A model generated the notes under the pieces. That model was not told the DNA's origin, did not search any database, and saw only the letters and a list, made by a program, of their open reading frames with translations. Shown piece by piece: positions 33,571-41,960 of a stretch of DNA of 64,000 bases. The DNA lies in contig NZ_CP129104.1 in assembly GCF_030406605.1 (NCBI RefSeq), forward strand, positions 2,951,002 through 3,015,001, written 5' to 3'. The number at the start of each line of letters is the position of its first letter. Positions within the stretch are counted from its first letter, which is position 1. Position numbers and translations under genes: made by a program. Source of the stretch: Curtobacterium sp. 458. GTDB taxonomy: Bacteria > Actinomycetota > Actinomycetes > Actinomycetales > Microbacteriaceae.

Positions 33571-34470
33571 ATGGCCCGACAGCAGAAGGACCAGGCGATC
33601 ATCCCGATGCCGGTCGCCCCGGTCGAAACCCCCGCACCCGATGCCGACGGCAAGCGTCTGGACACCGGCACCGGCTGGGTGAAGTGGCTGGACCGGGTGC
33701 TCAGCGTGCAGCGCCCCATCGTCGTGGCACACGTCAACCGGCTCCGTCGCCGCCACCCGGCCGCCAGCCCTGCGGAGATCATCCAGATCCTCGAGCGGCA
33801 GTACCTCACGGCGGTCACGTCGGGCGGTGCGGCGGTCGGTGCGAGTGCCGTCATCCCGGGTGTCGGCATGGCTGCCGCGCTGGGGTTGAGCGGTGCGGAG
33901 ACGGTCGGCTTCCTCGAGACCACCGCGCTGTTCGCGCAGTCGGTGACCGAGGTGCACGGGATCGCGCTGGACGATCCGGAGCGAGCACGCACGCTCGTGA
34001 TGGCGCTCATCCTCGGTACCCCGGGGACGCAGCTCATCAAGCAGCTCGCGGGACAGGCGGCCGGGGGCCAGGCGCGGACGGCGTTCTGGGGCGAGATGGT
34101 GACGGCCTCGCTGCCGAAGCAGGTGGTGTCCGGCATCGGCGGTCAGGTCCGCGACCAGTTCGTCCGACGCTTCGCGGCTCGGCAGGGGTCGACGATCGTC
34201 GGACGCGCCCTGCCGTTCGGGATCGGTGCTGCGGTGGGCGGGCTCGGCAACCACGCGCTCGGGCGCAAGGTGGTGAACGCCTCGCGGACCGGCTTCGGGA
34301 CGCCCCCGGCGCAGTTCCCGATCGTGCTCGACGCCAAGCCGACCCGCGCGGCGAAGGAGCGTCGCGAGCCGACGTCCGAGGGCCGGAAGGCGCTCCCCTG
34401 GCGACGTCGCAAGGCGGACGAGGACCTCTGGGCGGAGACACCCGACCCGGGTCCGGTCGACCAGCGCTGA
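33571..34470 (+). CDS. Unknown protein with Gly/Ala-rich hydrophobic core
   Basis: 299 residues. I do not recognise the family with confidence; the pattern vaguely recalls EcsC-like proteins. An N-terminal charged part (1-75) contains a helix with HVNRLRRRHPAASPAEIIQILERQYL. Then come several Gly/Ala-rich hydrophobic stretches (about 82-105, 146-160, 208-225) that could insert in or lie on a membrane. The C-terminal 60 residues are Lys/Arg/Glu-rich and likely disordered. It is monocistronic, with a leaderless promoter. Confidence 0.6.
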   Translation: MARQQKDQAIIPMPVAPVETPAPDADGKRLDTGTGWVKWLDRVLSVQRPIVVAHVNRLRRRHPAASPAEIIQILERQYLTAVTSGGAAVGASAVIPGVGMAAALGLSGAETVGFLETTALFAQSVTEVHGIALDDPERARTLVMALILGTPGTQLIKQLAGQAAGGQARTAFWGEMVTASLPKQVVSGIGGQVRDQFVRRFAARQGSTIVGRALPFGIGAAVGGLGNHALGRKVVNASRTGFGTPPAQFPIVLDAKPTRAAKERREPTSEGRKALPWRRRKADEDLWAETPDPGPVDQR

Positions 34471-34489
34471 GCCGAGACCGGCCCGGCCG

Positions 34490-34605
34490 ACCGACCGACA
34501 CCGGCCCGGCCGACCGGCACCGAACCGGCGCCGAACCAGCACCGGATCAGCGCCGAGCCGACACCGACCAGCGCCCGGCCGAGCCGAGCCCAGCTCCGCA
34601 GTCCG
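34490..34605. repeat. Degenerate tandem repeat of about 11 bp
   Basis: Between convergent genes the sequence runs through units such as ACCGGCACCGA, ACCGGCGCCGA, ACCAGCACCGG, ATCAGCGCCGA and GCCGACACCGA. There are six or more units with shared CCGA/CCGG ends. It holds no gene. Confidence 0.5.
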
Positions 34606-34613
34606 GCGACCCC

Positions 34614-35591
34614 TCAGCCTCGGCGCACCGGCGTCGTCACGACCTGCCCTGCGTGCGCGAAGCCACCGCCGAAACCGAACAACAGCGCCGGCACCCTTTC
34701 GGGCAGTTCGCCGCGCGACCACGCCTTCGACAGCCCCAGTGGCACGCTCGCCGCCGACGTGTTGCCCGACTCGACGACGTCACGGACGACGTAGCTCGGG
34801 GATCCGCCCAGTGCCTCGACGAGGGGCTCGATGATCCGCAGGTTCGCCTGGTGGAACGCGAAGACCTCGATGTCGTCGATCGTCAGCCCGGCAGCGGCGA
34901 CGACGGCGCGCGCGTGGTCGGCCGCCTCCGTGATGGCCCACCGGTAGATCGAGCGGCCCTCCTGGGAGAACCGCGCGGGGTCGCCGGACACCCGCACGGC
35001 CTGCTGCAGGTGCGGCACGCTCCCCCACGAGACCGGCCCGATCTGTGGCTCGTCGGAGACCCCGACCACCGCTGCCCCGGCTCCGTCGCCCACGAGCACG
35101 CAGGTCGAGCGGTCGGTCCAGTCGACGATGCCCGAGAGCTTCTCGGACCCGATCACGAGCGCGGTGTCGGCGGATCCGGTGCGCACAGCCTGGTCGGCGA
35201 TGCCCATCGCGTACTCGAACCCGCTGCACGCGGTGTTGATGTCGATCGGCGCTGCCCGCGCGGACAGTCCGAGTTCCGCGACGACCCGTCCGGCGGTGTA
35301 CGGCGCGCGGTCCTCGTGCGTGGTGGAAGCCACGACGACGAGCCCGACGTCGGACGGATCGACCCCCGAATCGGCGAGGGCCGCACGCCCGGCCTCGACC
35401 GCCATCGTGGTGACGGTGTCGCCCGGCCCGGCGATGCGGCGCGTCTTGATGCCGGTGCGGGTGGTGATCCACTCGTCGTTCGTGTCGACCATCGTCGAGA
35501 GCTCGTCGTTGGTCAGGATGCGCGAGGGCTGGTGGTGGCCGAACCCGATGATCCGGCTGCCTCGGAGTGCGGGGATGTTCACCCGCGGCAC
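34614..35591 (-). CDS. fabH: 3-oxoacyl-ACP synthase III (KAS III), stand-alone copy
   Basis: 325 residues. The catalytic triad is complete: Cys122 in NTACSGFEYAMG, His247 in FAFHQANLRI, Asn277 in ESGNTSAASVP. It starts fatty acid chains by condensing acyl-CoA with malonyl-ACP. GTG at 35591 has GGGAG 6 nt upstream, giving normal family length. No fabD, acpP or fabF is adjacent, so it may be a second KAS III with its own acyl-CoA preference. The symbol is by family only. Confidence 0.9.
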   Translation of the reverse strand: MPRVNIPALRGSRIIGFGHHQPSRILTNDELSTMVDTNDEWITTRTGIKTRRIAGPGDTVTTMAVEAGRAALADSGVDPSDVGLVVVASTTHEDRAPYTAGRVVAELGLSARAAPIDINTACSGFEYAMGIADQAVRTGSADTALVIGSEKLSGIVDWTDRSTCVLVGDGAGAAVVGVSDEPQIGPVSWGSVPHLQQAVRVSGDPARFSQEGRSIYRWAITEAADHARAVVAAAGLTIDDIEVFAFHQANLRIIEPLVEALGGSPSYVVRDVVESGNTSAASVPLGLSKAWSRGELPERVPALLFGFGGGFAHAGQVVTTPVRRG

Positions 35592-35712
35592 GCTACTCCC
35601 ACCGACGACCGATGCATGCCCGCGTACGCATGCTCCCCGCACGGTGCGGACGCGAGCGACGAGAGCTCGCAACCGGTACCGCCAGGGCCTGGCTCACCCA
35701 GCGCACCCCGCG

Positions 35713-35724
35713 TAGACCGGCTCC
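35713..35724 (+). promoter_or_regulatory. Probable leaderless promoter -10 box
   Basis: TAGACC at 35713-35718, 6 nt before the ATG; the last base departs from T. Confidence 0.35.
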
Positions 35725-36696
35725 ATGGACTACACACACCTCGGACGGACAGGGCTGTCGGTGTCGCGAGCGGTGCTCGGGACGATGAACTTCGGACCGG
35801 AGACCAGCGAGGACGACTCGCACGCCATCATGGACCGCGCACACGAGCTCGGCGTGAACTTCTTCGACACCGCGAACGGCTACGGCGGCTCGGTGGGCAA
35901 GGGCGCGACGGAGGAGATCATCGGCCGTTGGTTCGCGAAGGGCGGCGGTCGGCGCGAGAAGACCGTGCTCGCCACCAAGGTCTACGGCGACATGATCGAC
36001 TGGCCGAACGGCGGGAAGCTCAGCGCCTACAACATCCGTCAGGCGCTCGACGCGAGCCTCCGGCGCCTCCAGACCGACCACATCGACCTCTACCAGTTCC
36101 ACCACGTCGACCGCGCGACTCCGTGGGACGAGATCTGGCAGGCCCTCGAGGTCGCCGTCGCCCAGGGCAAGGTGCTCTACGTCGGCTCCTCGAACTTCGC
36201 CGGCTGGCACATCGCCCAGGCGCAGGAGGCCGCGGCCCGCCGGAACTTCCTCGGCCTCGTCAGCGAGCAGTCGATCTACAACCTGGTCGTCCGCGACGTC
36301 GAGCGCGACGTGCTGCCCGCCGCGGAGCACTACGGACTGGGCGTCATCCCGTGGTCGCCGTTGCAGGGCGGACTCCTCGGCGGTGTGATCGAGAAGACCG
36401 AGAACGGCTCACGCCGGCTGTCCGGGCGCAGCGCCGAGTACGTCGAGGGCCACCACGACCAGCTGTCGGCCTACGAGGCCTTCGCGAAGGAACTCGGCCA
36501 CACGCCGGGCGAGCTCGCGCTGGCGTGGCTGCTGCACCAGCCGGCCGTCACCGCGCCGATCACCGGGCCGCGCACGATGGAGCAGTGGGAGTCCGCGGTC
36601 CGCGCGGTCGACATCCGCCTCGACGACGCCGCGCTCGCGCGCCTCGACGAGATCTTCCCGGGGCACAAGACCTCCCCGGAGGACTACGCCTGGTGA
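35725..36696 (+). CDS. Aldo/keto reductase
   Basis: 323 residues. It starts MDYTHLGRTGLSVSRAVLGTMNFG and contains the AKR tetrad (Asp in FFDTANGYGG, Tyr of NGYG, Lys in LATKVYGD, His in YQFHHVD) and SNFAGWHIAQAQ. It resembles the YajO/Kv-beta-like subgroup that reduces aldehydes or ketones with NADPH. The substrate is unknown. It is not closely similar to the other aldo/keto reductase at 7716. Confidence 0.88.
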   Translation: MDYTHLGRTGLSVSRAVLGTMNFGPETSEDDSHAIMDRAHELGVNFFDTANGYGGSVGKGATEEIIGRWFAKGGGRREKTVLATKVYGDMIDWPNGGKLSAYNIRQALDASLRRLQTDHIDLYQFHHVDRATPWDEIWQALEVAVAQGKVLYVGSSNFAGWHIAQAQEAAARRNFLGLVSEQSIYNLVVRDVERDVLPAAEHYGLGVIPWSPLQGGLLGGVIEKTENGSRRLSGRSAEYVEGHHDQLSAYEAFAKELGHTPGELALAWLLHQPAVTAPITGPRTMEQWESAVRAVDIRLDDAALARLDEIFPGHKTSPEDYAW

Positions 36697-37052
36697 CCCG
36701 ACCCGCCTGATCGGCGGTCACCCGATCCACGGATCCGGCGCCGCCCGCCGGTCAGACCCGGTGATCGCCAGACCGGCCTGGAGGCACGTGGCGCGCCCGT
36801 CTCGACGGCTCGCCACGTGCCTCCATGCCGTCCGCGCCCACCACGTCGACCGCGCCCCACGGACGCTGCCCGCGTCGATGGCGGCCCGCAGACGCTCGCC
36901 GCGCCCACCACGCCCACCGCGCCCTGCACTCCGCCCGCGGCGCCGACGCCCCGCACGCGCCATCCGTGCCGACCGCCGCCCGCACACGCTGCGTCGGCGC
37001 CCCCGCACGCGCCACCCGCACCGACCGCGCCCCGCGGACGCCGACCGCGCCG
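36697..37052. other. Gene-free region with low-complexity C/G repeats
   Basis: After palindrome family A copy 2, about 220 bp of C-rich sequence contains three degenerate copies of a roughly 30-bp unit (36834-36866, 36901-36929, 37008-37043). Each is built on GCGCCCACC...CCGCGCCC. No coding signal is supported; the sequence is open in several frames only because of its composition. Confidence 0.45.
36775..36829. terminator. Palindrome family A, copy 2
   Basis: Nineteen-base arms (36775-36793, 36811-36829), one mismatch, 17-nt loop. The arm reads GGCCTGGAGGCACGTGGCG. It lies 78 bp after the aldo/keto reductase stop. Confidence 0.65.
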
Positions 37053-37703
37053 TCAGAGCGCCGCGACCTCCTCCTCGCTCAACCCGAGCCAGCGCAGGTA
37101 GGCGTCGATGCTCCCCCAGCGCGCCTCGATCCGCTCCAGCACGGCCTGCATGATCTCCGGCACGCACCGCTGCGCGACCGCGGTCGCCTCCGGGTCCTCG
37201 CTCGCCGCCCGCTCGGCAGCGAACCGTTCCACGAGCCCGGCCGCGCTGGCCGCGTAGTCCTCCGCGGCCGTGGCGATCGACGCACCCCAGTGCCGTGCCA
37301 GCAGTGCCGCGATGATGCCCGTGCGGTCCTTCCCCGCCGAGCAGCACACGAGCACGTCGCCCCGCGTCCCGGCCACGGCCCGGAGTGCGGCGGCGATCCC
37401 GGCAGCGTGGCGCTCGGTCCAGTCGGTGTACTGGTCCTCCAACGCGACCGCAGCGGCACCGGACTCGGGCACGGACGGGTCGAACATCGGCACCTGCCGG
37501 TAGCCGGTCGACTCCCGGAGGGGGTGCGGGACGCGCGCGACCTCGTCCTCGCGGCGCAGGTCCACCACGAGTGCGAGGTCCGCTGGGTACGCCGCCGGCG
37601 ACACGGGCTCGGTGTTCGCGCGGTGGACGGTGCGGGCGCGGTCTGCCTGCAGGTCGGGGCCGCCGACGGGCCGGAGGTTGGTGAGCGTGGACGTCGTCGT
37701 CAT
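37053..37703 (-). CDS. Tyrosine/serine protein phosphatase, PtpB-like
   Basis: 216 residues. The active-site loop is CSAGKDRTG with Cys121 and Arg127, as in the PtpB/DSP-like family, which usually has HCxxGKDRTG. Here residue 120 is Cys, not His, giving a Cys-Cys pair. The N-terminal NLRPVGGPDLQADRARTVHRAN matches the family (substrate-loop region), as does LVVDLRREDEVAR. It probably removes phosphate from Tyr/Ser/Thr or phosphoinositides. The start at 37703 gives the family N-terminus. Confidence 0.85.
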   Translation of the reverse strand: MTTTSTLTNLRPVGGPDLQADRARTVHRANTEPVSPAAYPADLALVVDLRREDEVARVPHPLRESTGYRQVPMFDPSVPESGAAAVALEDQYTDWTERHAAGIAAALRAVAGTRGDVLVCCSAGKDRTGIIAALLARHWGASIATAAEDYAASAAGLVERFAAERAASEDPEATAVAQRCVPEIMQAVLERIEARWGSIDAYLRWLGLSEEEVAAL

Positions 37704-37771
37704 GCCCCCACCCTGCCAGGGACGGCGACGACGCCGACACCCACGGCGAGCCCGACGACGACCGCACACGA

Positions 37772-37810
37772 CGACGGGCCCCGCGCCTGCTGTGTGCGCG
37801 GGGCCCGTCG
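37772..37810 (-). terminator. Terminator hairpin after amtB
   Basis: Perfect 15-bp arms (37772-37786, 37796-37810; CGACGGGCCCCGCGC) with a 9-nt loop, 22 bp beyond the amtB stop. Confidence 0.75.
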
Positions 37811-37832
37811 GACGGGGCGGAGAGAGCCGGAG

Positions 37833-39107
37833 CTACCGGACGGAGACCGGGGTCTCGTCGCGCTCCTCGTAGAGGACGTAGCCCTCTTCACCGTGGACCG
37901 CGGTGTCGATGCCGGCGACCTCGTCCTCGGTCTTCACGCGGAAGCCGATGGTCTTCTCGATGATCCAACCGATCGCGAAGGCCAGGACGAAGGAGTACAG
38001 GCCGACGGCGCCGGCGGCGGCCGCCTGCTTGCCGAGCTGGACGAACGAGCCGGAGTAGATCAGGCCGGTGTCGTTGGCGAAGAAGCCGAGGAACAGCGTG
38101 CCGAAGATGCCGCCGACGAGGTGGACACCCACGACGTCGAGCGAGTCGTCGAAGCCGAGCTTGTACTTCCAGTCGATCGCGAAGCAGCAGACGATGCCGG
38201 CGAGGAACCCGAGGAGGATGCCCCAGCCCGGGGTGAGGGCGGCGCAGGCCGGGGTGATCGCGACGAGACCGGTGACGGCACCAGAGGCGGCACCGACGGA
38301 CGTGGCCTTGCCGTCCTTGAGCTTCTCGACGAGCAGCCAGCCGAGGATGGCGGCGGCCGGGGCGGCGAGCGTGTTCACCCAGGCGATCGCGGCGATGCCG
38401 TCCGCAGCGCCCTCGGAGCCGGCGTTGAAGCCGAACCAGCCGAACCAGAGGATCGCGGCACCGAGGAGCACGAAGGGCGGGTTGTGCGGCTTGTGCGCGC
38501 CCTTGGCGAAGCCGACGCGCTTGCCGAGCACGATCGCGAGGGCGAGCCCCGCGGCACCGGCGTTGATGTGCACCGCGGTGCCACCGGCGAAGTCGATGAC
38601 GCCCCACGTGGCGGCCCAACCGGAGGTGAGGTTGAACACCCACGACGCGACCGGGAAGTACACGACGGTGACCCAGATGCCCGCGAAGAGCATCCAGGCG
38701 CCGAACTTGGCGCGGTCGGCGATGGCGCCGGAGATCAGGGCGACGGTGATGATCGCGAACGTGGCCTGGAAGCCGACGAACGCCATCGACGGGTACGCGG
38801 CGTTGATCGTGGAGGCCTTGGCCTCCTCGAACGCCTGGCCGAGGCCGATGAGGTTCCAGTCGATGCTGAAGAACCCGACGATGCCGCTGACCGCGGTGTG
38901 CGGACCGGTGTTCGCGAAGGCGATCGCGTAGCCGTACAGCACCCACAGGACGCTGACGAGCGCGATGGCTCCGAACGACATCATCATCATGCTGATGACG
39001 GACTTGGCCTTCACCAGACCGCCGTAGAAGAAGGCCAGGCCGGGTGTCATGAACAACACCAGCGCCGCCATGACCAACACGAAGGTCGTGTTGCCCTGAT
39101 CAAGCAT
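37833..39107 (-). CDS. amtB: Ammonium transporter
   Basis: 424 residues with eleven predicted membrane segments. The pore histidines lie in GGTAVHINAGAAGL and VVGVHLVGGIFG, and the signature DFAGGTAVHINAG is intact. It takes up ammonium when nitrogen is scarce. The start at 39107 has AGAGGTG about 6 nt upstream. A GlnR box lies 70-107 bp upstream. No glnK or glnD follows; a terminator ends the transcript, so the PII partner must be encoded elsewhere. Confidence 0.96.
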   Translation of the reverse strand: MLDQGNTTFVLVMAALVLFMTPGLAFFYGGLVKAKSVISMMMMSFGAIALVSVLWVLYGYAIAFANTGPHTAVSGIVGFFSIDWNLIGLGQAFEEAKASTINAAYPSMAFVGFQATFAIITVALISGAIADRAKFGAWMLFAGIWVTVVYFPVASWVFNLTSGWAATWGVIDFAGGTAVHINAGAAGLALAIVLGKRVGFAKGAHKPHNPPFVLLGAAILWFGWFGFNAGSEGAADGIAAIAWVNTLAAPAAAILGWLLVEKLKDGKATSVGAASGAVTGLVAITPACAALTPGWGILLGFLAGIVCCFAIDWKYKLGFDDSLDVVGVHLVGGIFGTLFLGFFANDTGLIYSGSFVQLGKQAAAAGAVGLYSFVLAFAIGWIIEKTIGFRVKTEDEVAGIDTAVHGEEGYVLYEERDETPVSVR

Positions 39108-39176
39108 CTGTTCACCTCTCGATTGCACGAACGGCTCTTGGACCGCCTCGGGTGCTGTCGAGTTTGGCGAGGTGCT

Positions 39177-39214
39177 GTTTCACCGATGAGCACGATCTGT
39201 TTCGCGGATGTAAC
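39177..39214 (-). promoter_or_regulatory. GlnR box upstream of amtB
   Basis: On the minus strand GTTAC-n6-GAAAC-n6-TGCTC-n6-GAAAC. The spacing is exactly that of the actinobacterial GlnR site (GTnAC-n6-GAAAC, twice). Three of four half-sites are perfect; the third is degenerate. GlnR should activate amtB under nitrogen limitation. Confidence 0.75.
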
Positions 39215-39305
39215 GCGACGTCGCGCCGTGTGAACGTTGTGTTTCGGCGGGCGGCGGGTCCCCGGCGACCGTCTGGACGGTCGCGCCACCAGGGCGGGCA
39301 CCACC

Positions 39306-39347
39306 GGACGGGAGGCGCGGTGCGGGCCCGCCACGCGCCTCCCGGCC
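39306..39347. terminator. Palindrome family A, copy 3
   Basis: Fourteen-base arms (39306-39319, 39334-39347) with one mismatch and a 14-nt loop centred on GGGCCC. It lies 14 bp downstream of the zapE stop. Confidence 0.6.
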
Positions 39348-39361
39348 GTCGGGTGGTCGCC

Positions 39362-40387
39362 TCAGGCGGCGCGGGTCAGCGCGACCACGCGCGACGCCGC
39401 GCGGAGGTACTTCTTCCGGTACCCGCCGTCGAGCATCGTCTGCGGGTACACCGCGTCGAGCGGCGTGCCCGACGACACGATGCGCACCTGCGCGTCGTAC
39501 AGCCGGTCGACGAGCGCGACCCAGCGGAGCGCGTCGGTCTGGTCCGTGAACGGCGTCGCATCGGTGAGGCCGACCGCGTCGAGCCCCTCGACCAGCGCGA
39601 CGTACTTCGAGGGGTGCACGGTGCCGAGGTGGGCGACGACGTCCGCGAAGGCGTCGAGGGTGACGGCACCGGCGGGCAGTGCCGCGGCGACGTCGGACAC
39701 CACCGCGGCGGACTCGTCGACGGCGCGACGGCGGTAGTCGAGCCCGTCGATGCGGAGTGTGTCGAACCGGTCGGACATCGCCTGGATCTCGCGGAGGAAG
39801 TCCTGTGCGGCGAAGCGACCCTCGCCGAGGGCTCCCGGCGGGGTGTTCGAGGTGGCGGCGAAGCGGGTGCCGGTCTCGGAGAGCTCCTTGATGAGCCGCG
39901 TCATCATCATCGTGTCGCCCGGGTCGTCGAGCTCGAACTCGTCGATGCACACGAGTGCCGTGCCGCGGAGGAGATCGACGGTGCCCTGGAACCCGAGCGC
40001 CCCGACGAGTGCGGTGTACTCGATGAACGTGCCGAAGGTCTTCCGCCCTGAGGCCGCGTGGTACGCCGCGGCGAGGAGGTGGGTCTTGCCGACACCGAAC
40101 CCGCCGTCGAGGTACACGCCCGACTTGGCGGCTGCCTCCGGTGCGGCGCTCCGGCGCCGCCCGAACAGTCCCCGTCGCGGCGCTGCCCCGCCGCCGCCGG
40201 CCGTCACGAACGCCTCCACGGCATCCCGGACCGACGCCTGGGACGGGTAGTCGGGGTCCGGCCGGTACGACTCGAACGACGCGTCGGTGAACTGCGGCGG
40301 CGGGACGAGGGCCGCGGCCATCTGCTGCGGGGACACCTGCGGGTCGCGGTCGACGAGGTGGCTCGGCACCGAGGCGTGTTCAGGCAA
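39362..40387 (-). CDS. zapE: Cell division protein ZapE (AFG1-like ATPase)
   Basis: 341 residues from a TTG start with GGAAGGG 6 nt upstream. Walker A GGFGVGKT is at 95-102 and Walker B LVCIDEFELDD at about 145-155; the arginine-containing SNTPP loop follows. This is the AFG1/ZapE family. In Escherichia coli ZapE acts at the division ring; mitochondrial AFG1 helps protein turnover. The actinobacterial role is not established. It is divergent from the rhodanese gene. Confidence 0.85.
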   Translation of the reverse strand: MPEHASVPSHLVDRDPQVSPQQMAAALVPPPQFTDASFESYRPDPDYPSQASVRDAVEAFVTAGGGGAAPRRGLFGRRRSAAPEAAAKSGVYLDGGFGVGKTHLLAAAYHAASGRKTFGTFIEYTALVGALGFQGTVDLLRGTALVCIDEFELDDPGDTMMMTRLIKELSETGTRFAATSNTPPGALGEGRFAAQDFLREIQAMSDRFDTLRIDGLDYRRRAVDESAAVVSDVAAALPAGAVTLDAFADVVAHLGTVHPSKYVALVEGLDAVGLTDATPFTDQTDALRWVALVDRLYDAQVRIVSSGTPLDAVYPQTMLDGGYRKKYLRAASRVVALTRAA

Positions 40388-40419
40388 GGACGGCCCTTCC
40401 GGGAAGCATGTCGTGCGGT

Positions 40420-40429
40420 GCAACGTTGC
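40420..40429. promoter_or_regulatory. Palindrome in the zapE-sseA divergent gap
   Basis: GCAACGTTGC, perfect 10-bp, near the middle of the 135-bp gap. It may be a regulator site; the evidence is only its symmetry and position. Confidence 0.2.
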
Positions 40430-40522
40430 GGCTGGAGCACGGTCCGCACGCGTACCGTTGCCCACAGGCACCGAGGACCGATCCTAGTCCGGCGCCCGAT
40501 CACCACCTGGAGGTAGCACGCC

Positions 40523-41434
40523 ATGACCGCACCGGTCGACCCGTCCGAGAAGTTCGCCGCCTACGCCCACCCGGAGCGCCTCGTCTCCACCGAGTGGCTG
40601 CAGGAGCAGCTCGACGCCGGGGTCGGCGCTCCGGACCTGGTCGTCGTCGAGTCCGACGAGGACGTCCTGCTCTACGAGACCGGGCACGTCCCCGGCTCGG
40701 TGAAGATCGACTGGCACACGGACCTCAACGACCCGGTGCAGCGCGACTACATCGACGGCGAGGCCTTCGCCCGGCTGCTCGGTGGCAAGGGCATCGCGCG
40801 CGACACCACCGTTGTGGTCTACGGCGACAAGAACAACTGGTGGGCCGCGTACGCCCTCTGGGTCTTCACGCTCTTCGGCCACGAGGACGTCCGACTGCTC
40901 GACGGCGGTCGGGCGAAGTGGATCGCCGAGGACCGCGCCCTCACGACCGACCGCACCGAGGTCACCCCGGTCGAGTACCCGGTCGTCGAGCGGAGCGACG
41001 AGCAGGTCCGCGCCTTCAAGGAGGACGTGCTCGCCCACCTCGGCAAGCCGCTCATCGACGTCCGGAGCGCCCCGGAGTACTCGGGCGAGCGGACCACCGC
41101 GCCGGACTACCCGGAGGAGGGCGCGCTGCGCGGCGGACACGTCCCGACCGCGGTGAACATCCCGTGGGCGACCGCGGCCGCGCCCGACGGCACCTTCAAG
41201 GACCGTGCCGAGCTCGACGCGATCTACCGCGACGGTGCCGGCATCGGCGACGCCGACGAGGTCATCGCCTACTGCCGCATCGGGGAACGGTCGAGCCACA
41301 CCTGGTTCGTCCTGCAGCACCTCCTCGGCTACGAGAACGTCCGCAACTACGACGGCTCGTGGACCGAGTGGGGCAGCGCCGTCCGCGTCCCGATCGTCCA
41401 GGGCTCCGAGCCGGGCGAGGCCCCGACCCGATGA
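40523..41434 (+). CDS. sseA: Thiosulfate/3-mercaptopyruvate sulfurtransferase
   Basis: 303 residues with two rhodanese domains. The first is inactive-type (about 20-140); the second holds catalytic Cys251 in [13 protein letters not shown]. It transfers sulfur from thiosulfate or mercaptopyruvate. GGAGG precedes the ATG. It overlaps sufE by ATGA, a pairing typical of actinobacteria, so it may feed sulfur to SufE. Confidence 0.92.
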   Translation: MTAPVDPSEKFAAYAHPERLVSTEWLQEQLDAGVGAPDLVVVESDEDVLLYETGHVPGSVKIDWHTDLNDPVQRDYIDGEAFARLLGGKGIARDTTVVVYGDKNNWWAAYALWVFTLFGHEDVRLLDGGRAKWIAEDRALTTDRTEVTPVEYPVVERSDEQVRAFKEDVLAHLGKPLIDVRSAPEYSGERTTAPDYPEEGALRGGHVPTAVNIPWATAAAPDGTFKDRAELDAIYRDGAGIGDADEVIAYCRIGERSSHTWFVLQHLLGYENVRNYDGSWTEWGSAVRVPIVQGSEPGEAPTR

Positions 41435-41889
41435 CCGACGACACCACGGCGCTGCCGGCGACGCTCGCGGAGATCCGGGACGACTTCCTCGAGCTCTCCC
41501 AGCAGGACCGGCTCCAGCTGCTCCTCGAGTTCTCCGACGAACTCCCGGCGCTGCCCGAGCGGCTGCAGGGCCACGAGGACGAGCTCGAGCGCGTCGAGGA
41601 GTGCCAGTCCCCCGTGTTCATCACGGTCACGGTCGGTGAGGACGGTGACGCCCCCGACGTCGTCCGGATGCACGCGACCGCACCGCGCGAGGCCCCGACC
41701 ACCCGTGGCTTCGCGTCGATCCTCGCGCAGGGGCTGTCCGGCCTGACGGTCGACGAGGTCCTCGCCGTCCCGGCCGACTACCCGCTGACGATCGGGCTCT
41801 CCGAGGCGGTCAGCCCGCTGCGCATCCGCGGCATGGTCGGGATGCTCGGCCGGGTGCAGCGGCAGGTCCGCACGCTCGCCTCAGCCTGA
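41431..41889 (+). CDS. sufE: SufE-like sulfur acceptor protein
   Basis: 152 residues. Cys58 in EECQSPVF matches the sulfur-accepting cysteine of SufE, preceded by the helical [18 protein letters not shown]. It takes sulfane sulfur from a desulfurase or, by context, from the adjacent rhodanese, for Fe-S cluster assembly. The suf operon itself is not here. Confidence 0.9.
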   Translation: MTDDTTALPATLAEIRDDFLELSQQDRLQLLLEFSDELPALPERLQGHEDELERVEECQSPVFITVTVGEDGDAPDVVRMHATAPREAPTTRGFASILAQGLSGLTVDEVLAVPADYPLTIGLSEAVSPLRIRGMVGMLGRVQRQVRTLASA

Positions 41890-41903
41890 TCCCGCCCACC
41901 CTC

Positions 41904-41945
41904 GGACTGCAGGCGCGGTGCCAGCGTGCACCGCGCCTCCAGTCC
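41904..41945. terminator. Palindrome family A, copy 4
   Basis: Eighteen-base arms (41904-41921, 41928-41945), one mismatch, 6-nt loop, between convergent sufE and the hydrolase gene. The right flank GTCAGGTGG is shared with copy 5. Confidence 0.7.
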
Positions 41946-41960
41946 GTCAGGTGGCCGTGT

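Noticed and set aside
33519..36710. A 1063-codon frame across the unknown gene, fabH and the aldo/keto reductase
   Set aside because: It crosses three supported genes and two intergenic repeats; the composition is Arg-rich shadow sequence.
36752..37153. Several short overlapping ORFs in the C-rich gap after the aldo/keto reductase
   Set aside because: All six frames are open to similar extent because of composition; none has a ribosome site or domain.
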